This document shows, piece after piece, positions 1-9,830 of a stretch of DNA of 12,471 bases. The notes beneath the pieces were generated by a model. That model searched no databases and was not told the origin of the DNA. It saw nothing but the letters and a program-made list of their open reading frames with translations. Source of the DNA: an uncultured Lachnospiraceae bacterium (GTDB lineage: Bacteria; Bacillota; Clostridia; Lachnospirales; Lachnospiraceae). The stretch lies in contig CAMTBF010000050.1 of assembly GCA_947068385.1 (NCBI GenBank), positions 1-12,471 on the forward strand. The letters run 5' to 3'. The position numbers and the translations under genes are program-made. How positions within the stretch are numbered: the stretch's first letter is position 1; each line of letters begins with the position of its first letter.

Positions 1-148
1 TGGGGTAGTAGCAGAAAATCAATACCCAGATAATGGTGGGAAGCGTCATGAGATAGAGCATCTTGTGCTTCCACAGCTCCTGCAGCCCGCCCGCAAAGCC
101 CAGATGCTCTTTGTAGGGCCGGTCAGCTTGTGTCTTCGTCTTTTTCAC
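1..148 (-). CDS. Sugar ABC transporter permease, LplB/YteP type (5' part only)
   Basis: This is the beginning of a gene that continues past the left edge; 49 codons are visible. I start it at GTG (146-148) because AAGGAGGGG lies just upstream at good spacing and no better ATG is in frame. The product begins with a basic, polar cytoplasmic stretch (MKKTKTQADRPYKEH), then a linker with LWKHKMLYLMTLP, then the start of a hydrophobic membrane helix (TIIWVLIFCYYP). In the LplB/YteP/UgpA-like permeases of oligosaccharide ABC importers, a short K-rich segment is followed by exactly this kind of 'lylMtlP' entry into helix 1. It would form the membrane channel with a second permease, probably encoded further left, and receive substrate from the lipoprotein encoded at 1407-3005. 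It is separated from that lipoprotein gene by a membrane-protein gene and two opposite-strand small genes, but has its own promoter carrying the shared 32-bp element. The family call rests on a short N-terminus and on context. Confidence 0.8.
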   Translation of the reverse strand, partial: MKKTKTQADRPYKEHLGFAGGLQELWKHKMLYLMTLPTIIWVLIFCYYP

Positions 149-200
149 TGTGTCCCCTCCTTGAATTTTAGTTCTGAGACTGTTTTGGTTTGTTAAGTCT

Positions 201-262
201 ATTTTAAGATGCGGGAATCCGAAAACACATAAGAAAAAAGCTAGAAACAGGGTAATTTTTGA
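201..262 (-). promoter_or_regulatory. Activated promoter of the permease gene, with 32-bp operator copy 1
   Basis: Read on the minus strand, a 32-bp element (231-262) begins CAAAAATTACCCTG and ends CTAGCTTTTTTCTT. It is followed after exactly 24 bp by TAAAAT (201-206), a good -10 element. No convincing -35 hexamer sits 17 bp upstream of that -10, which fits a promoter that needs an activator. The same element occurs before the response-regulator gene (6393-6424) with two differences in 32 bp. Within it, two related 9-mers (CCCTGTTTC and GCTTTTTTC) sit 11 bp apart, the one-helical-turn spacing expected where an AraC-type protein places its two helix-turn-helix motifs. Binding by the locus's own YesN-type regulator is inferred. 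Confidence 0.6.
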
Positions 263-292
263 AGATGACTCTGTTTCTTTTTTTCAAAAGTA

Positions 293-301
293 TGTTACAA
301 T
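293..301 (+). promoter_or_regulatory. Extended -10 promoter for the two small genes
   Basis: TGTTACAAT combines an extended -10 TGn with a TACAAT hexamer (296-301). No good -35 is seen, which is usual for extended -10 promoters. A transcript would start near 308, leaving a leader of about 38 bases before the first small gene. It points away from the permease promoter, so the two promoters are divergent within 149-345. Confidence 0.45.
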
Positions 302-345
302 AGGAATACCTGAAGTTCTTATATCAATAGAAATGGAGCCGGAAA

Positions 346-459
346 ATGTATGAATATTTTGATTTCGACTACAAAAGAGCAGTCCGAATCATTTCTGCCA
401 GGTTAGCGACAGAACTTGAGAAAGTGAGGTATGAATATGGCGAAGATTACGATGAATAG
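346..459 (+). CDS. Small hypothetical protein, 37 residues
   Basis: An ATG at 346 is preceded by GGAG (335-338) with a 7-base spacer and by an extended -10 promoter. The product (MYEYFDFDYKRAVRIISA...YEYGEDYDE) is rich in charged and aromatic residues, has no signal peptide or membrane segment, and looks helical in its middle (about residues 9-30). I do not recognise a family. Its last 23 bases overlap the start of the next gene in another frame, an arrangement typical of translational coupling and common in toxin-antitoxin or leader-peptide pairs. It could be a real small protein, a coupling leader, or the 5' remnant of a longer gene. The good ribosome-binding site argues that it is translated. 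Confidence 0.5.
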   Translation: MYEYFDFDYKRAVRIISARLATELEKVRYEYGEDYDE

Positions 460-718
460 TTTACCTGCGGAATTGACACCTGACGAAATAGCGGAATTAG
501 ATGTAGCTGGAAAAATGCCTGTCACATTTGACGAAGATTGCCCGGAAATGACAGACGCTATGCTGAAGCAATTCCACCGGATGAATAAGGTGACGATTGG
601 GATTTCGCCAAACAACATGAAAAAAGTGAAAGCTTTAGGCCCTGATTATCCGAAAATACTCAGTCACCTATTGGATCTGGCACTTAATGATGCGGAATTG
701 ATCAAAAAGTGCCTGTAG
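437..718 (+). CDS. BrnA-antitoxin-like small protein, 93 residues
   Basis: I prefer the ATG at 437 because GTGAGG (424-429) lies 7 bases upstream; an ATG at 431 would add two residues but sits too close to that site. The N-terminal half (LPAELTPDEIAELDVAGKMP) is acidic and reads as a linker or partner-binding region. The C-terminal part (MTDAMLKQF.., VTIGISPNNMKKVKALG, YPKILSHLLDLAL) has the order strand, helix, turn with G-x-x-Y, helix. This resembles the ribbon-helix-helix domain of BrnA-type antitoxins ('pisiRlD.dvl.wfka.G.gYqtrin.vL'). If so it would bind DNA as a dimer and may neutralise a toxin, but no BrnT-like toxin is seen beside it. The family is assigned from remembered motifs and is tentative. 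Base composition is AT-richer than its neighbours. It ends one base before the end of the opposing yesL-like gene, with no terminator between them. Confidence 0.6.
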   Translation: MAKITMNSLPAELTPDEIAELDVAGKMPVTFDEDCPEMTDAMLKQFHRMNKVTIGISPNNMKKVKALGPDYPKILSHLLDLALNDAELIKKCL

Positions 719-719
719 A

Positions 720-1343
720 CTATTCCGCCACCCCAATAATCCCCTTGTCGATCAGCCCCTGGAAGACATGGTCAAATATGACGGCCTCCAGATACCCGGA
801 GATTCCCATGATGAACAGGGCCGGGAAATAGACGAAGAACCAGATCAGGAACACCGTCAGCGCCTGTATGGCCAGAACCGCCACCGTCCAGCCCGGGCAG
901 CGGACCATGATCGTCACGGCCATCCGGAAATGCCCGGAGGCCGTATTCCCGAACTTCGCCATGGCCGCGAACACAAAGGGGAACAGGGTCAGCACCAGCA
1001 GGGACAATACGGCGAACACAATGGTCTGTACCTGGTACCCCTCTCCCCAGAACAGGCTGTAATAGAAAAAGTCGAACGCGAATACAATCTGCGCCAGCAC
1101 CAGGGGAATCCCCAGCTGCAGCCCCTGCTTCAGGTTCCCAAGGAACGCCTGGAAGAAGCGGCGGGCGATGTAGCCCTCCTGATCCTTCACCGCCTGCTGC
1201 AGCACCTCGAAGAGGGCGGCCGTGGCGGCTCCCATGGTGAGGATGGGAAAGCTGCACAGGAACCACAATATCCCCACATACAGCATCATCACCAGTTTAT
1301 TTATCCCCCGCGCAAAGGGAGAGTTCAAGCTAAACAAGTTCAT
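720..1343 (-). CDS. YesL/DUF624 family membrane protein
   Basis: A 207-residue hydrophobic protein with four likely membrane helices, about 18-43, 76-98, 105-129 and 152-182. The start (ATG at 1343) has AGGAGG at good spacing. The N-terminus (MNLFSLNSPFARGINKLVMMLYVGILWFLCSFPILTMG, shown here only as the match region 1-38) carries the family's usual pattern of a short amphipathic segment, then a helix with W-x-x-C-x-x-P-x-x-T-x-G. YesL is encoded in Bacillus subtilis next to yesMN and the yesOPQ importer; its biochemical role is unknown. Here it is the last gene of the regulator-kinase-lipoprotein operon, 63 bases after the lipoprotein gene. It occupies the place where the permease genes usually follow. 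Membrane location is clear from the sequence; any role as an accessory to transport or sensing is inference from conserved neighbourhood. Confidence 0.85.
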   Translation of the reverse strand: MNLFSLNSPFARGINKLVMMLYVGILWFLCSFPILTMGAATAALFEVLQQAVKDQEGYIARRFFQAFLGNLKQGLQLGIPLVLAQIVFAFDFFYYSLFWGEGYQVQTIVFAVLSLLVLTLFPFVFAAMAKFGNTASGHFRMAVTIMVRCPGWTVAVLAIQALTVFLIWFFVYFPALFIMGISGYLEAVIFDHVFQGLIDKGIIGVAE

Positions 1344-1406
1344 ATCATTCCTCCTGCCGCCAGGCCCCGTCCGGCTCCGGCTTTCCCAAGTACAGCCTCC
1401 CTGGCT

Positions 1407-3005
1407 TCAGTCCTGCCCGGCCGAGGGCCCCTCTTCCATATCCCTGCCCCCGCACTCCGCCAGCTGCTCCTGCACGGCCTCCAGGTATCTGTCGAAGCCC
1501 GCCTCGTACAGGCGCTCATTGGCCGCGTCCAGCTCCTGCAGATAGTCCTCCCCGTAGCCGCACACCAGGGGCTGGAAATACTGGAGCCAGATTCGATCTA
1601 CCCCTGTCTGCTCCTGCCCCGAAATCACGAAATGGAATCCGTCCAGCGGATGCTCCCTGGCATCCATCCCCACTTCCTGCCCCCACTCCATAAAAGCGTG
1701 GTACACGTCCCTGTCCCACTGTTCGTTCACAGGCACGGCCTCATAATTCAACATCTCGTCCGACACCGCAGTCCAGGCGAAGTGGTTCAGGGAGCTGATG
1801 CCCTCGAAGCTCACCTTTCCGTCCACCAGCTTGTAGTTCTCCCCCTCCACGCCGCAGGCCACCAAAGAGTAATACCGGATATCCGTATGAATCTTCTCCA
1901 GGAGCTTCATCGCCAGCTCCGGCTCCGTGGTCTTGGCGGATATGGAAAGCACGGAGTTCCCCGCCAGGGAGTTCACATAGTATGTCCCATCCTGCAGGCG
2001 GTAGGGAAAGAATCCGAACTCCCAGTCCGGATGGCTCTCCTGGAACACGGGAATCCAGTGGGTGTTCAGGGACCAGATGGGATTGTTGGTCTCGCAGGGC
2101 TTCCGGTCCGCCAGGAGCAGCTGCTTTCCCAGCTCCCCCTCGTTGTCGGACCGGGAGAGCATGTCGGGATCCAGGATGCCGTCCCGCTTCCACTTCCAGA
2201 TATAGGACAGCACCTCCTGGAATTCCGGCGTCTCCATGCGGTTCAGGGCCCTGTAGGGATTCTCCGCCTCCACCACCACAAGGGGCGTCTCCAGCATGCT
2301 GCCTATCTCCAGGTACTTTCCCTTCGTCAGCAGCAGCCACAGGCTGCACCATATCCGGTTGTCCGTGACCAAAGGCGCGTCCTGGTACTGCTCCTCCTGC
2401 TTGGCCCGGTACAGATAGGCCTCCATGGTCTCCAGGTCCCGGATCTCCGGAAGCCCCCATTCCCGGCGCAGGTCTTCTCTGTAGAAGAAGCCCTCCCCCA
2501 TGTCCTGGATGCCGCCCTGGCCGAACTGGGGGAGCCCGTAGAGGCCTCCGCCTATCTCACATTTCCTCAGGGTGTTGGGATCGTAGGTGGCGTAGTGCTC
2601 CGTCAGGGCCGGAACCGCGTCCAGGTAGTCGTTCATATCCAGGAACGCGTTCTTGTAGACTAATGTTCTGTAGTCAGAGAACACACCGCCGGGAATGAAG
2701 TCGTACTCCCCGGAGGCGGTGACGATGTTCAGCTGCCGCCTTTCGTTTCCCCAGGGGATGAATTCGAAGCGCAGGGTGCAGTTCAGCTCCGGGATGGTCA
2801 GGGCGTCCAGCTGCCTGTAGATCTCGTCCATCCCCTCCTCCGGCATGTTGCCCAGGGTGATGGCGCGGAAATTGACGATGGGCTGGACAGCCTCCCCGTT
2901 CTCCCCCTCTTCCGCCCCCCTGCCGCAGCCGCCCAAAAGCAGGACAACCCAGCACAGCAGGGCAACCCCACATGACAGGGCTATTTTCCTCATATCACTT
3001 CTCAT
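1407..3005 (-). CDS. Sugar ABC transporter substrate-binding lipoprotein (LipO/DUF3502 type)
   Basis: A 532-residue extracytoplasmic solute-binding protein. The N-terminus has basic residues, a hydrophobic stretch (about 8-24) and a lipobox LGGC with the acylated cysteine at residue 27, followed by an acidic Gly/Glu-rich tether. The mature part has features of large oligosaccharide-binding proteins: ITLGNMPEEGMDEIYRQLD near the mature N-terminus, ASGEYDFI, and GGLYGLPQ. The C-terminus (HPLDGFHFV through FDRYLEAVQEQLAE) resembles the DUF3502 domain of LipO-type proteins. It would capture an oligosaccharide outside the membrane and deliver it to permeases such as the one at 1-148. The start is ambiguous. 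ATG at 3005 overlaps the kinase gene by 11 bases; ATG at 2993 (MRKIAL...) lies one base past the kinase stop and also gives a sound signal peptide. Either way the two genes are tightly coupled. Ligand identity cannot be read from the sequence. Confidence 0.88.
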   Translation of the reverse strand: MRSDMRKIALSCGVALLCWVVLLLGGCGRGAEEGENGEAVQPIVNFRAITLGNMPEEGMDEIYRQLDALTIPELNCTLRFEFIPWGNERRQLNIVTASGEYDFIPGGVFSDYRTLVYKNAFLDMNDYLDAVPALTEHYATYDPNTLRKCEIGGGLYGLPQFGQGGIQDMGEGFFYREDLRREWGLPEIRDLETMEAYLYRAKQEEQYQDAPLVTDNRIWCSLWLLLTKGKYLEIGSMLETPLVVVEAENPYRALNRMETPEFQEVLSYIWKWKRDGILDPDMLSRSDNEGELGKQLLLADRKPCETNNPIWSLNTHWIPVFQESHPDWEFGFFPYRLQDGTYYVNSLAGNSVLSISAKTTEPELAMKLLEKIHTDIRYYSLVACGVEGENYKLVDGKVSFEGISSLNHFAWTAVSDEMLNYEAVPVNEQWDRDVYHAFMEWGQEVGMDAREHPLDGFHFVISGQEQTGVDRIWLQYFQPLVCGYGEDYLQELDAANERLYEAGFDRYLEAVQEQLAECGGRDMEEGPSAGQD

Positions 3006-4773
3006 GCTCCACCGCCTCTTCCGCCTCCGTCCTGATAGGGATGTTGATGATCACGCAGGTGCCGATTCCCGGCGAGCTCTCCACCTGCACCGGGATGCTC
3101 TCCCCGAAGAACAGCTCCAGCCTGTGCTCGATGTTGGACAGGCCGTAATGGCTGCCCTGGTGGGACTTCTTCTTGTCCTCCTGGGTCATCCCCTCCCCGT
3201 CGTCGGTGACGCTTAAGGTAATCCGGCCGTCCTCCATCCACCCGTTCAGGATCACCATCCCCCGGCCGTCTGCCTTTTCATTGATGCCGTGGATGATGGC
3301 ATTCTCCAGGAAGGGCTGCAGGGTGATCTTCGGGATCAGGCAGTCCAGGATATCCCCGTCCACCTCCACCTCGTAGCAGATGCGCCCCCTGTACCGGCGC
3401 TTCTGGATCTCCATATAGGCCTCGCACATCTCCACCTCGTCCCGGATGGACACGATGTCCCTGCCCTTGCTCAGGGTGAGCCGGTAGAACCGGGACATGG
3501 CCTGAACCACGCTGCGGATGTTCTCCGACTCCTTCTTCTGGGACATCCAGTTAATCATGTCCAGGGTATTGTACAGGAAATGGGGATTGATCTGGGACTG
3601 GAGGGCCTTCAGCTCCGCCTCCACCTTCTCCTGGCCCAGGGTGTACTGCTCCCGCAGAAGCGCCTCCACCCGGTCCACCATCACATTGTAATTGCCGATC
3701 AGCTGCCCGATCTCGTCCCGGGAGGGGCCCTCCTCCATCTTGCAGATGTTCCCCTCCTGGATCAGCAGCATCTGCTCCTTCAGGAGCTTCAGGCGGCCGG
3801 TGATGGACTTTGCCATGGTGGCCATCACCATCACCACCAGCAGGCTCACCCCCAGGAACACGATGCCCAGGCCGCCGTTCAGCACATTCGTGCCCTCCTG
3901 GACGGCCCGCCTGGGGATGACGGACACCAGGTACACATTGGAGCCGTCGATGCGGCAGCTCCTGGCATAGCAGGGCTCCCCTCCAAGCGTGATGCTGCCG
4001 AATTCCCTGTCGTCCACGTTCCGCTGGGACACCGACAGCCTGTGCAGCGCCTCCTCCGGCAGGTTGGAGGCCAGGAGGGTGCCGTCCGCCGTCTCCAGGT
4101 ACAGCTCCTGCTCCCCGTAGGCGTTCTGCAGCATGTTCTCCAGGTTCTTCCGCTCCATCAGGATGGCCAGGATTCCCACGGTCTGGCTGTAGTCATCCGG
4201 GTTCCACAGCTCCCTGGCGATGGCCGCGTAGGAGCCGCCCTTTTCGCTTTCGTCCAAGAGCACCCAGACAGGACGCCCGTTGTTCTCCCGCAGGCTCTGG
4301 TACCACTGGGAGCCGTAGGCATCCGTGAGAGGGCGGTAGCGGCTGCTCTGGGCATTGACCACCAGGTAGCTGTCTTCGATGTAGAAGACGATGTTGCTGG
4401 AATCCATGGTCATCTCCAGGCCATAGGCATAGGAATTGATGTTCTCGAACAGCATCAGCTGCTCCGCCACGTCCATCTCCTTGTCGTCGAAGCGCAGCAC
4501 CGGGCTGGCCATGTCGTTCACCGCGAACAGGGTGGAGATGTTGTGGAGCCTGGACAGCTTGTCCCCCACCGTCTGGTACACCTGGCTGTAGCCCTGGTTC
4601 AGCGCGTAGATCAGCCGCTCCTCGGTCTGGATCCTCACCGTGGCGAAGGACACCGCCATCACGATGCCCACCGGCAGGATGCCCCCCAGCACGATCAGCA
4701 GGAGGATCTTCCCCCGCAGGGACGCGTTCCGGAACCACTCCCTGACTTTTCCCATATCCATCCCCCCAGACAT
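2995..4773 (-). CDS. Sensor histidine kinase, YesM family
   Basis: A 592-residue membrane kinase, the partner of the regulator encoded just upstream. The order is: short cytoplasmic N-terminus; membrane helix about 21-43; extracellular sensor domain about 44-295, probably dCache-like; helix about 297-320; HAMP linker about 320-375. The His_kinase domain has the motif QINPHFLYNTL with the phospho-acceptor His398. The ATPase domain shows an N-box LENAIIHG (489-496), DDGEGM (524-529) and SSPGIGT (567-572). The NPHFLYN motif is the hallmark of the LytS/YesM class. The gene begins three bases after the regulator's stop codon. ATG codons at 4773, 4761 and 4755 are all possible starts; the later two have a G-rich stretch directly before them, so the true N-terminus may be four to six residues shorter. 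Known relatives sense sugars or sugar-loaded binding proteins; here the signal is probably the substrate of the adjacent lipoprotein (inference). Confidence 0.92.
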   Translation of the reverse strand: MSGGMDMGKVREWFRNASLRGKILLLIVLGGILPVGIVMAVSFATVRIQTEERLIYALNQGYSQVYQTVGDKLSRLHNISTLFAVNDMASPVLRFDDKEMDVAEQLMLFENINSYAYGLEMTMDSSNIVFYIEDSYLVVNAQSSRYRPLTDAYGSQWYQSLRENNGRPVWVLLDESEKGGSYAAIARELWNPDDYSQTVGILAILMERKNLENMLQNAYGEQELYLETADGTLLASNLPEEALHRLSVSQRNVDDREFGSITLGGEPCYARSCRIDGSNVYLVSVIPRRAVQEGTNVLNGGLGIVFLGVSLLVVMVMATMAKSITGRLKLLKEQMLLIQEGNICKMEEGPSRDEIGQLIGNYNVMVDRVEALLREQYTLGQEKVEAELKALQSQINPHFLYNTLDMINWMSQKKESENIRSVVQAMSRFYRLTLSKGRDIVSIRDEVEMCEAYMEIQKRRYRGRICYEVEVDGDILDCLIPKITLQPFLENAIIHGINEKADGRGMVILNGWMEDGRITLSVTDDGEGMTQEDKKKSHQGSHYGLSNIEHRLELFFGESIPVQVESSPGIGTCVIINIPIRTEAEEAVEHEK

Positions 4774-4776
4774 CCT

Positions 4777-6294
4777 CTACTCTTCACTGCGTGCGCTCCG
4801 GTACTCCAGCGGCGTCATGCCCGTGCCCTCCCGGAACACCTTGGAAAAATAGTTGGCATTGGCATAGCCGCACTTCTCGGCAATCTCCGTTATCTTCATA
4901 TAATCCTGCTCCAGCAGCTTTTTGGCCTTCTCCAGCCGGTAGCCGCTCAGGTACTGCTTCAGGGTCACCTTCATCTCCTGCTTGAACAGCACGTTCAGGT
5001 AGGCCGGGGAGAAATGGAAGGCCTCCGCGATCTGGGCGGTGCTCAGGCTCTCCTCCCCGTAATGGGCGGCGATATAGTCCAGCACGCCCCGAATCACCCT
5101 GCCGAACCCGGACAGCTCCTCCTCCCTATCCTGCACGCACCCCAGCACAGTCTCCGTGAACTCCTGGATTTCCCTCAGGCTGTCCATATTCAGCACCGCG
5201 GTCTGCAGCTGCTCCTCCCCGCCCACCCAGGGCACGCAGTCGTAGCTGGAGGGATATTGGCGGAACACCGCCGTCAGCAGGGAGACCATCAGGGTGTACA
5301 CCTGCTCCTTCTGATAATATTTTCTGGCGAACAAATCTCCGAAGAGGCTGCGGAACCACTCCGACAGCTTCCTGGAGCCCTCGGGCAGGACCCGCAGAAA
5401 GGCCCCGTAGATGCCCGGCTCCATGAACCGCTTCTGCAGGATCGTCTCGTCTATCTCGAACAGCCTCCTGTCCGGCTGGTAGAACGCGCAGTTCATGGCG
5501 GCCCGGGCCGTCTTGCAGCTATTGAAGATGTTCCTGTAGTCCTCCACCTCCATGCCCACTGCCACCTTGCAGTCCGGCCATCTGTCCAGCACCCTCTGAT
5601 ACAGGGGGCCCAGGCGGTAGCGGTTCCTGTCCTGGCAGGCGATGACGGCCTCAAAGGCGGACTGCTCCTGCCATATGCCTATGGCCTTCCCCTCCGCCTG
5701 GAGCACCATGTCCAGGAGCTGCTCCAGCTCCTCCCCGGTGGTCTGTCCGGCCCTGGGGAACTGCACCCCCAGGCACACATATCTTCCATTCAGCGGGAAA
5801 TCCACCTCCCGGGCCAGCCGCTCCGCTGTCCTCCAGTCGCTGTCCCTGTGGGTCAGCAGCTCGAAGAGCTTCTGCTGGCGGAATTCCCGGTTGCCCTCGT
5901 CCGCCTCTTTGGTGCGCCTCTCCCGGAGGACCTCCTCCACGGCCCGCCCCAGGGCTTTCCTGACCTGGCCCACGTCGATGGGCTTTTCGATAAAGTCGAT
6001 GACGGACAGCCGGATGGCGCTTTTGAGGTATTCCGTCTCCAGGTAGCCGCTGATGAAGATGATCTTGCTCTCCGGCGCCAGGCCCAGCAGCTCCTCGGCG
6101 AAGGCGATCCCGTCCATTTTGGGCATGCGGATATCCGAAATCACGATATGGGGCCGGAACCACTTCACGATCTTCAGCGCTTCCTCTCCGTTCACCGCCT
6201 GCATGATTTCGTCTATCCCGAATTCCTCCCAGTCGATCTCCTCCAGCAGGCCCTCCCTGGTGTAATCCTCGTCATCCGCTATCAGTATCTTCAT
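4777..6294 (-). CDS. Response regulator with AraC-type DNA-binding domain, YesN family
   Basis: A 505-residue two-component regulator. The receiver domain (about 1-120) has the acidic pocket D7/D8, the phospho-acceptor Asp54 in ISDIRMPKMDG, Ser82 in FISGY and Lys104 in IEKPID, so it looks fully functional. A poorly conserved middle (about 125-395) is typical of YesN proteins. The C-terminal AraC/XylS domain (about 400-502) shows both helix-turn-helix units: LSTAQIAEAFHFSPAYLNVLF, one residue over the quoted core, and ITEIAEKCGYANANYFSKVF with the signature ending GMTPLEYR. It is expected to be phosphorylated by the YesM-type kinase encoded downstream and to activate sugar-uptake promoters. 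The ATG at 6294 follows GGGGAGAAGG. The 32-bp element in its own promoter and before the permease gene suggests that it activates both, with autoregulation. Confidence 0.93.
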   Translation of the reverse strand: MKILIADDEDYTREGLLEEIDWEEFGIDEIMQAVNGEEALKIVKWFRPHIVISDIRMPKMDGIAFAEELLGLAPESKIIFISGYLETEYLKSAIRLSVIDFIEKPIDVGQVRKALGRAVEEVLRERRTKEADEGNREFRQQKLFELLTHRDSDWRTAERLAREVDFPLNGRYVCLGVQFPRAGQTTGEELEQLLDMVLQAEGKAIGIWQEQSAFEAVIACQDRNRYRLGPLYQRVLDRWPDCKVAVGMEVEDYRNIFNSCKTARAAMNCAFYQPDRRLFEIDETILQKRFMEPGIYGAFLRVLPEGSRKLSEWFRSLFGDLFARKYYQKEQVYTLMVSLLTAVFRQYPSSYDCVPWVGGEEQLQTAVLNMDSLREIQEFTETVLGCVQDREEELSGFGRVIRGVLDYIAAHYGEESLSTAQIAEAFHFSPAYLNVLFKQEMKVTLKQYLSGYRLEKAKKLLEQDYMKITEIAEKCGYANANYFSKVFREGTGMTPLEYRSARSEE

Positions 6295-6362
6295 ACCCTT
6301 CTCCCCTGCCCGAATCTTCGGCGCTCCCGCGCCTGCTTTGCCCGAAAACAGTCTTCTGTTCT

Positions 6363-6424
6363 ACCTTACCCGTGCAGGGCACGAAAGACAAGAAGAAAAA
6401 AGCTGGAAATAGGGTAATTTTTGA
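6363..6424 (-). promoter_or_regulatory. Activated promoter of the regulator operon, with 32-bp operator copy 2
   Basis: On the minus strand the 32-bp element (6393-6424) begins CAAAAATTACCCTA and ends CCAGCTTTTTTCTT. TAAGGT (6363-6368), a weak -10, follows after 24 bp, the same spacing as in copy 1. TTGTCT stands 17 bp upstream of that -10 as a partial -35. The spacer contains a perfect inverted repeat, CGTGC-CCT-GCACG (6371-6383), absent from copy 1. The element starts only eight bases after the carB stop codon, so it lies in the 3' end of any carB transcript. The downstream leader (about 6295-6356) has a small GC-rich hairpin, GGCGC-TCCC-GCGCC at 6320-6333. No terminator for carB is visible, so some read-through from carB into the operon is possible. 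Confidence 0.6.
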
Positions 6425-6432
6425 TTCATCTT

Positions 6433-9657
<3,225 letters not shown>

Positions 9658-9701
9658 ATATTGTCCTCCTGATTGGCGTCGATTCGTTTTTCTTCTGAAA
9701 C

Positions 9702-9730
9702 ATTATAGCATCAGGCCGGAAAGAATGCAA
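9702..9730 (-). promoter_or_regulatory. carB promoter
   Basis: Reading the minus strand, TTGCAT (9725-9730) and TATAAT (9702-9707) are separated by exactly 17 bp, and the -10 is extended by TGC. This is a near-consensus vegetative promoter. The transcript would start near 9695, leaving a leader of under 40 bases. That leader is too short for a PyrR-type attenuator or an arginine or pyrimidine riboswitch, so any control would act on initiation. Confidence 0.75.
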
Positions 9731-9753
9731 TTTCCTGCTTCGCAAATCCCGCA

Positions 9754-9803
9754 CATTTTTTCCGCATTTTTCCCGGAGGAACATTTTTCCCTAGCTTTTC
9801 ATT
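9754..9803 (+). promoter_or_regulatory. Iterated CATTTTTCC motifs upstream of the glycosidase promoter
   Basis: CATTTTTTCC (9754-9763), CATTTTTCCC (9765-9774) and CATTTTTCCC (9782-9791) stand just upstream of the glycosidase -35. The last runs into CTAGCTTTT (9791-9799), a nine-base match to the permease copy of the 32-bp element. The first two motifs are 11 bp apart, like the half-sites in that element. They may be binding sites for the YesN-type regulator or another activator, but T-rich motifs arise easily by chance. Confidence 0.3.
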
Positions 9804-9830
9804 GCATTTATATCCGCTTGATGATATATT
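9802..9830 (+). promoter_or_regulatory. Promoter of the glycosidase gene
   Basis: TTGCAT (9802-9807) and TATATT (9825-9830) are separated by 17 bp, and TG at 9822-9823 extends the -10. The -35 is identical to the one in the divergent carB promoter. A start near 9837 would give a leader of about 40 bases that contains the second copy of a 14-bp direct repeat. Confidence 0.65.

Noticed and set aside
1344..1406. Terminator or promoter between the lipoprotein and yesL-like genes
   Set aside because: Only a GCCAGG/CCTGGC pairing with a very long loop and no T-tract is present, and no clear -10 was found, so the genes are treated as one operon.
768..2663. A 631-codon plus-strand open frame across the lipoprotein and yesL-like genes
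   Set aside because: It has the same shadow composition, no ribosome-binding site, and spans the gap between two well-supported minus-strand genes.
3289..6417. A 1042-codon open frame on the plus strand, antisense to the kinase and regulator genes
   Set aside because: It is a shadow frame. The GC-rich third positions of the minus-strand genes remove stop codons on the other strand. Its product is a low-complexity H/L/P/Q/V/G-rich sequence without domains, while the minus strand encodes two intact, recognisable proteins.
9658..9701. PyrR attenuator or riboswitch in the carB leader
   Set aside because: The leader is under 40 bases from the predicted start and contains no stable hairpin followed by a T-tract.
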